NCBI GenBank assembly: GCA_026400695.1
Contig: JAPLON010000028.1
Coordinates: 1-5,189, forward strand
DNA length: 5,189 bases
From: Pseudomonadota bacterium
Lineage (GTDB): Bacteria > Pseudomonadota > Alphaproteobacteria > Paracaedibacterales > CAITNM01
Direction of reading: 5' to 3'
The translations under genes were made by a program, and so were the position numbers. This document shows, one piece after another, positions 4,887 to 5,189 of the stretch. The notes under the pieces were generated by a model, which did not search any database, was not told the DNA's origin, and was given only the letters and a program-made list of their open reading frames with translations. Position 1 is the stretch's first letter. Each line of letters begins with the position of its first letter.

Positions 4887-5189
4887 TTAAGTTCTTGTTT
4901 TAGCCAACTCAGCCTCTACAAATGGTTGAAGCATTATTTGGTAATTTACTTCAACCATTGATTCTGCATAAATTTCTATCTCTTCTTTTGAGTTTGCACT
5001 ACCACTTAAACCTTGCTTTTGTAATTCCTCATTAGCAATTTCCCTAAAGGCTTTAGCAGCATCTTCATGGCTTGATTTAGCTGTTATACCTTTGCTAATT
5101 AACTGTTGGGCTAGGTCTGGTTTGGTTTCATCTTTAACATCGCTTAAATTCCATGTTTTTAACCAATTTCCAAATAGTAATCTCCCTTC
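4887..5189 (-). CDS. Paralogue 2 of the exported ankyrin-like protein (3' end only)
   Basis: An open frame runs from the right edge of the window to a TAA stop at 4887-4889 and gives the last 100 residues of a protein. It begins EGRLLFGNWLKTWNLS and ends FVEAELAKTRT. It aligns without gaps to residues 399-498 of the protein at 3243-4739, with 71 of 100 identical. Many changes are conservative (Asp/Glu, Val/Ile, Lys/Arg) and there is no internal stop or frameshift, which suggests the copy is under selection. The best-conserved blocks are KQLISKGI or QQLISKGI, IANEELQKQGL and PFVEAELAKT. Whether it has ankyrin repeats or a signal peptide cannot be seen because the N-terminal part is outside the window. 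It is followed by its own terminator. Confidence 0.85.
   Translation of the reverse strand, partial: EGRLLFGNWLKTWNLSDVKDETKPDLAQQLISKGITAKSSHEDAAKAFREIANEELQKQGLSGSANSKEEIEIYAESMVEVNYQIMLQPFVEAELAKTRT

Overview
The window looks like an accessory stretch of an AT-rich bacterial genome. The gene set points to a host-associated, probably intracellular alphaproteobacterium of the Rickettsiales or Holosporales type. It holds a drug/metabolite-type transporter, a YdcF-like envelope protein, an AmpD/AmiD-type amidase, and several exported proteins, one with ankyrin-like repeats. The taxonomic call is an inference from gene content and base composition; no marker gene is present.

Layout. Positions 118-1765 (minus strand) hold a two-gene unit: a YdcF/DUF218-family membrane protein is first, and an EamA-family 10-helix transporter overlaps its end by 17 bases. 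Divergent from it, 1838-2344 (plus strand) encodes a small zinc-dependent N-acetylmuramoyl-L-alanine amidase with all expected catalytic residues. Next come a hairpin terminator that can serve both strands and, convergent to the amidase, a gene of unknown function (2430-3098, minus) for an exported protein with a Tyr/Pro-rich C-terminal half. Its start is decided by an extended -10 promoter at 3138-3146.

Between that promoter and the next gene lies a decayed fragment of a second amidase gene (3167-3238, plus). It is about 82% identical in DNA to the 3' end of the intact copy, has lost one zinc ligand and carries a frameshift. It ends 4 bases from the stop codon of a large exported ankyrin-like protein (3243-4739, minus). 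Upstream of that gene a second paralogue enters from the right edge (4887-5189, minus, 3' end only); its last 100 residues are 71% identical to the first. A rho-independent terminator separates the two paralogues, so they are probably separate transcripts.

Taken together, the right 2 kb looks like a small lineage-specific expansion locus: a tandem family of exported, possibly host-directed proteins, next to the debris of a duplicated amidase. The left 2.3 kb is ordinary cell-envelope and transport content. No tRNA, rRNA, CRISPR array or insertion sequence was seen. No defence system or other recognisable new multi-gene system is evident; the most interesting unexplained items are the paralogue family with its conserved C-terminal domain and the Tyr/Pro-rich exported protein.
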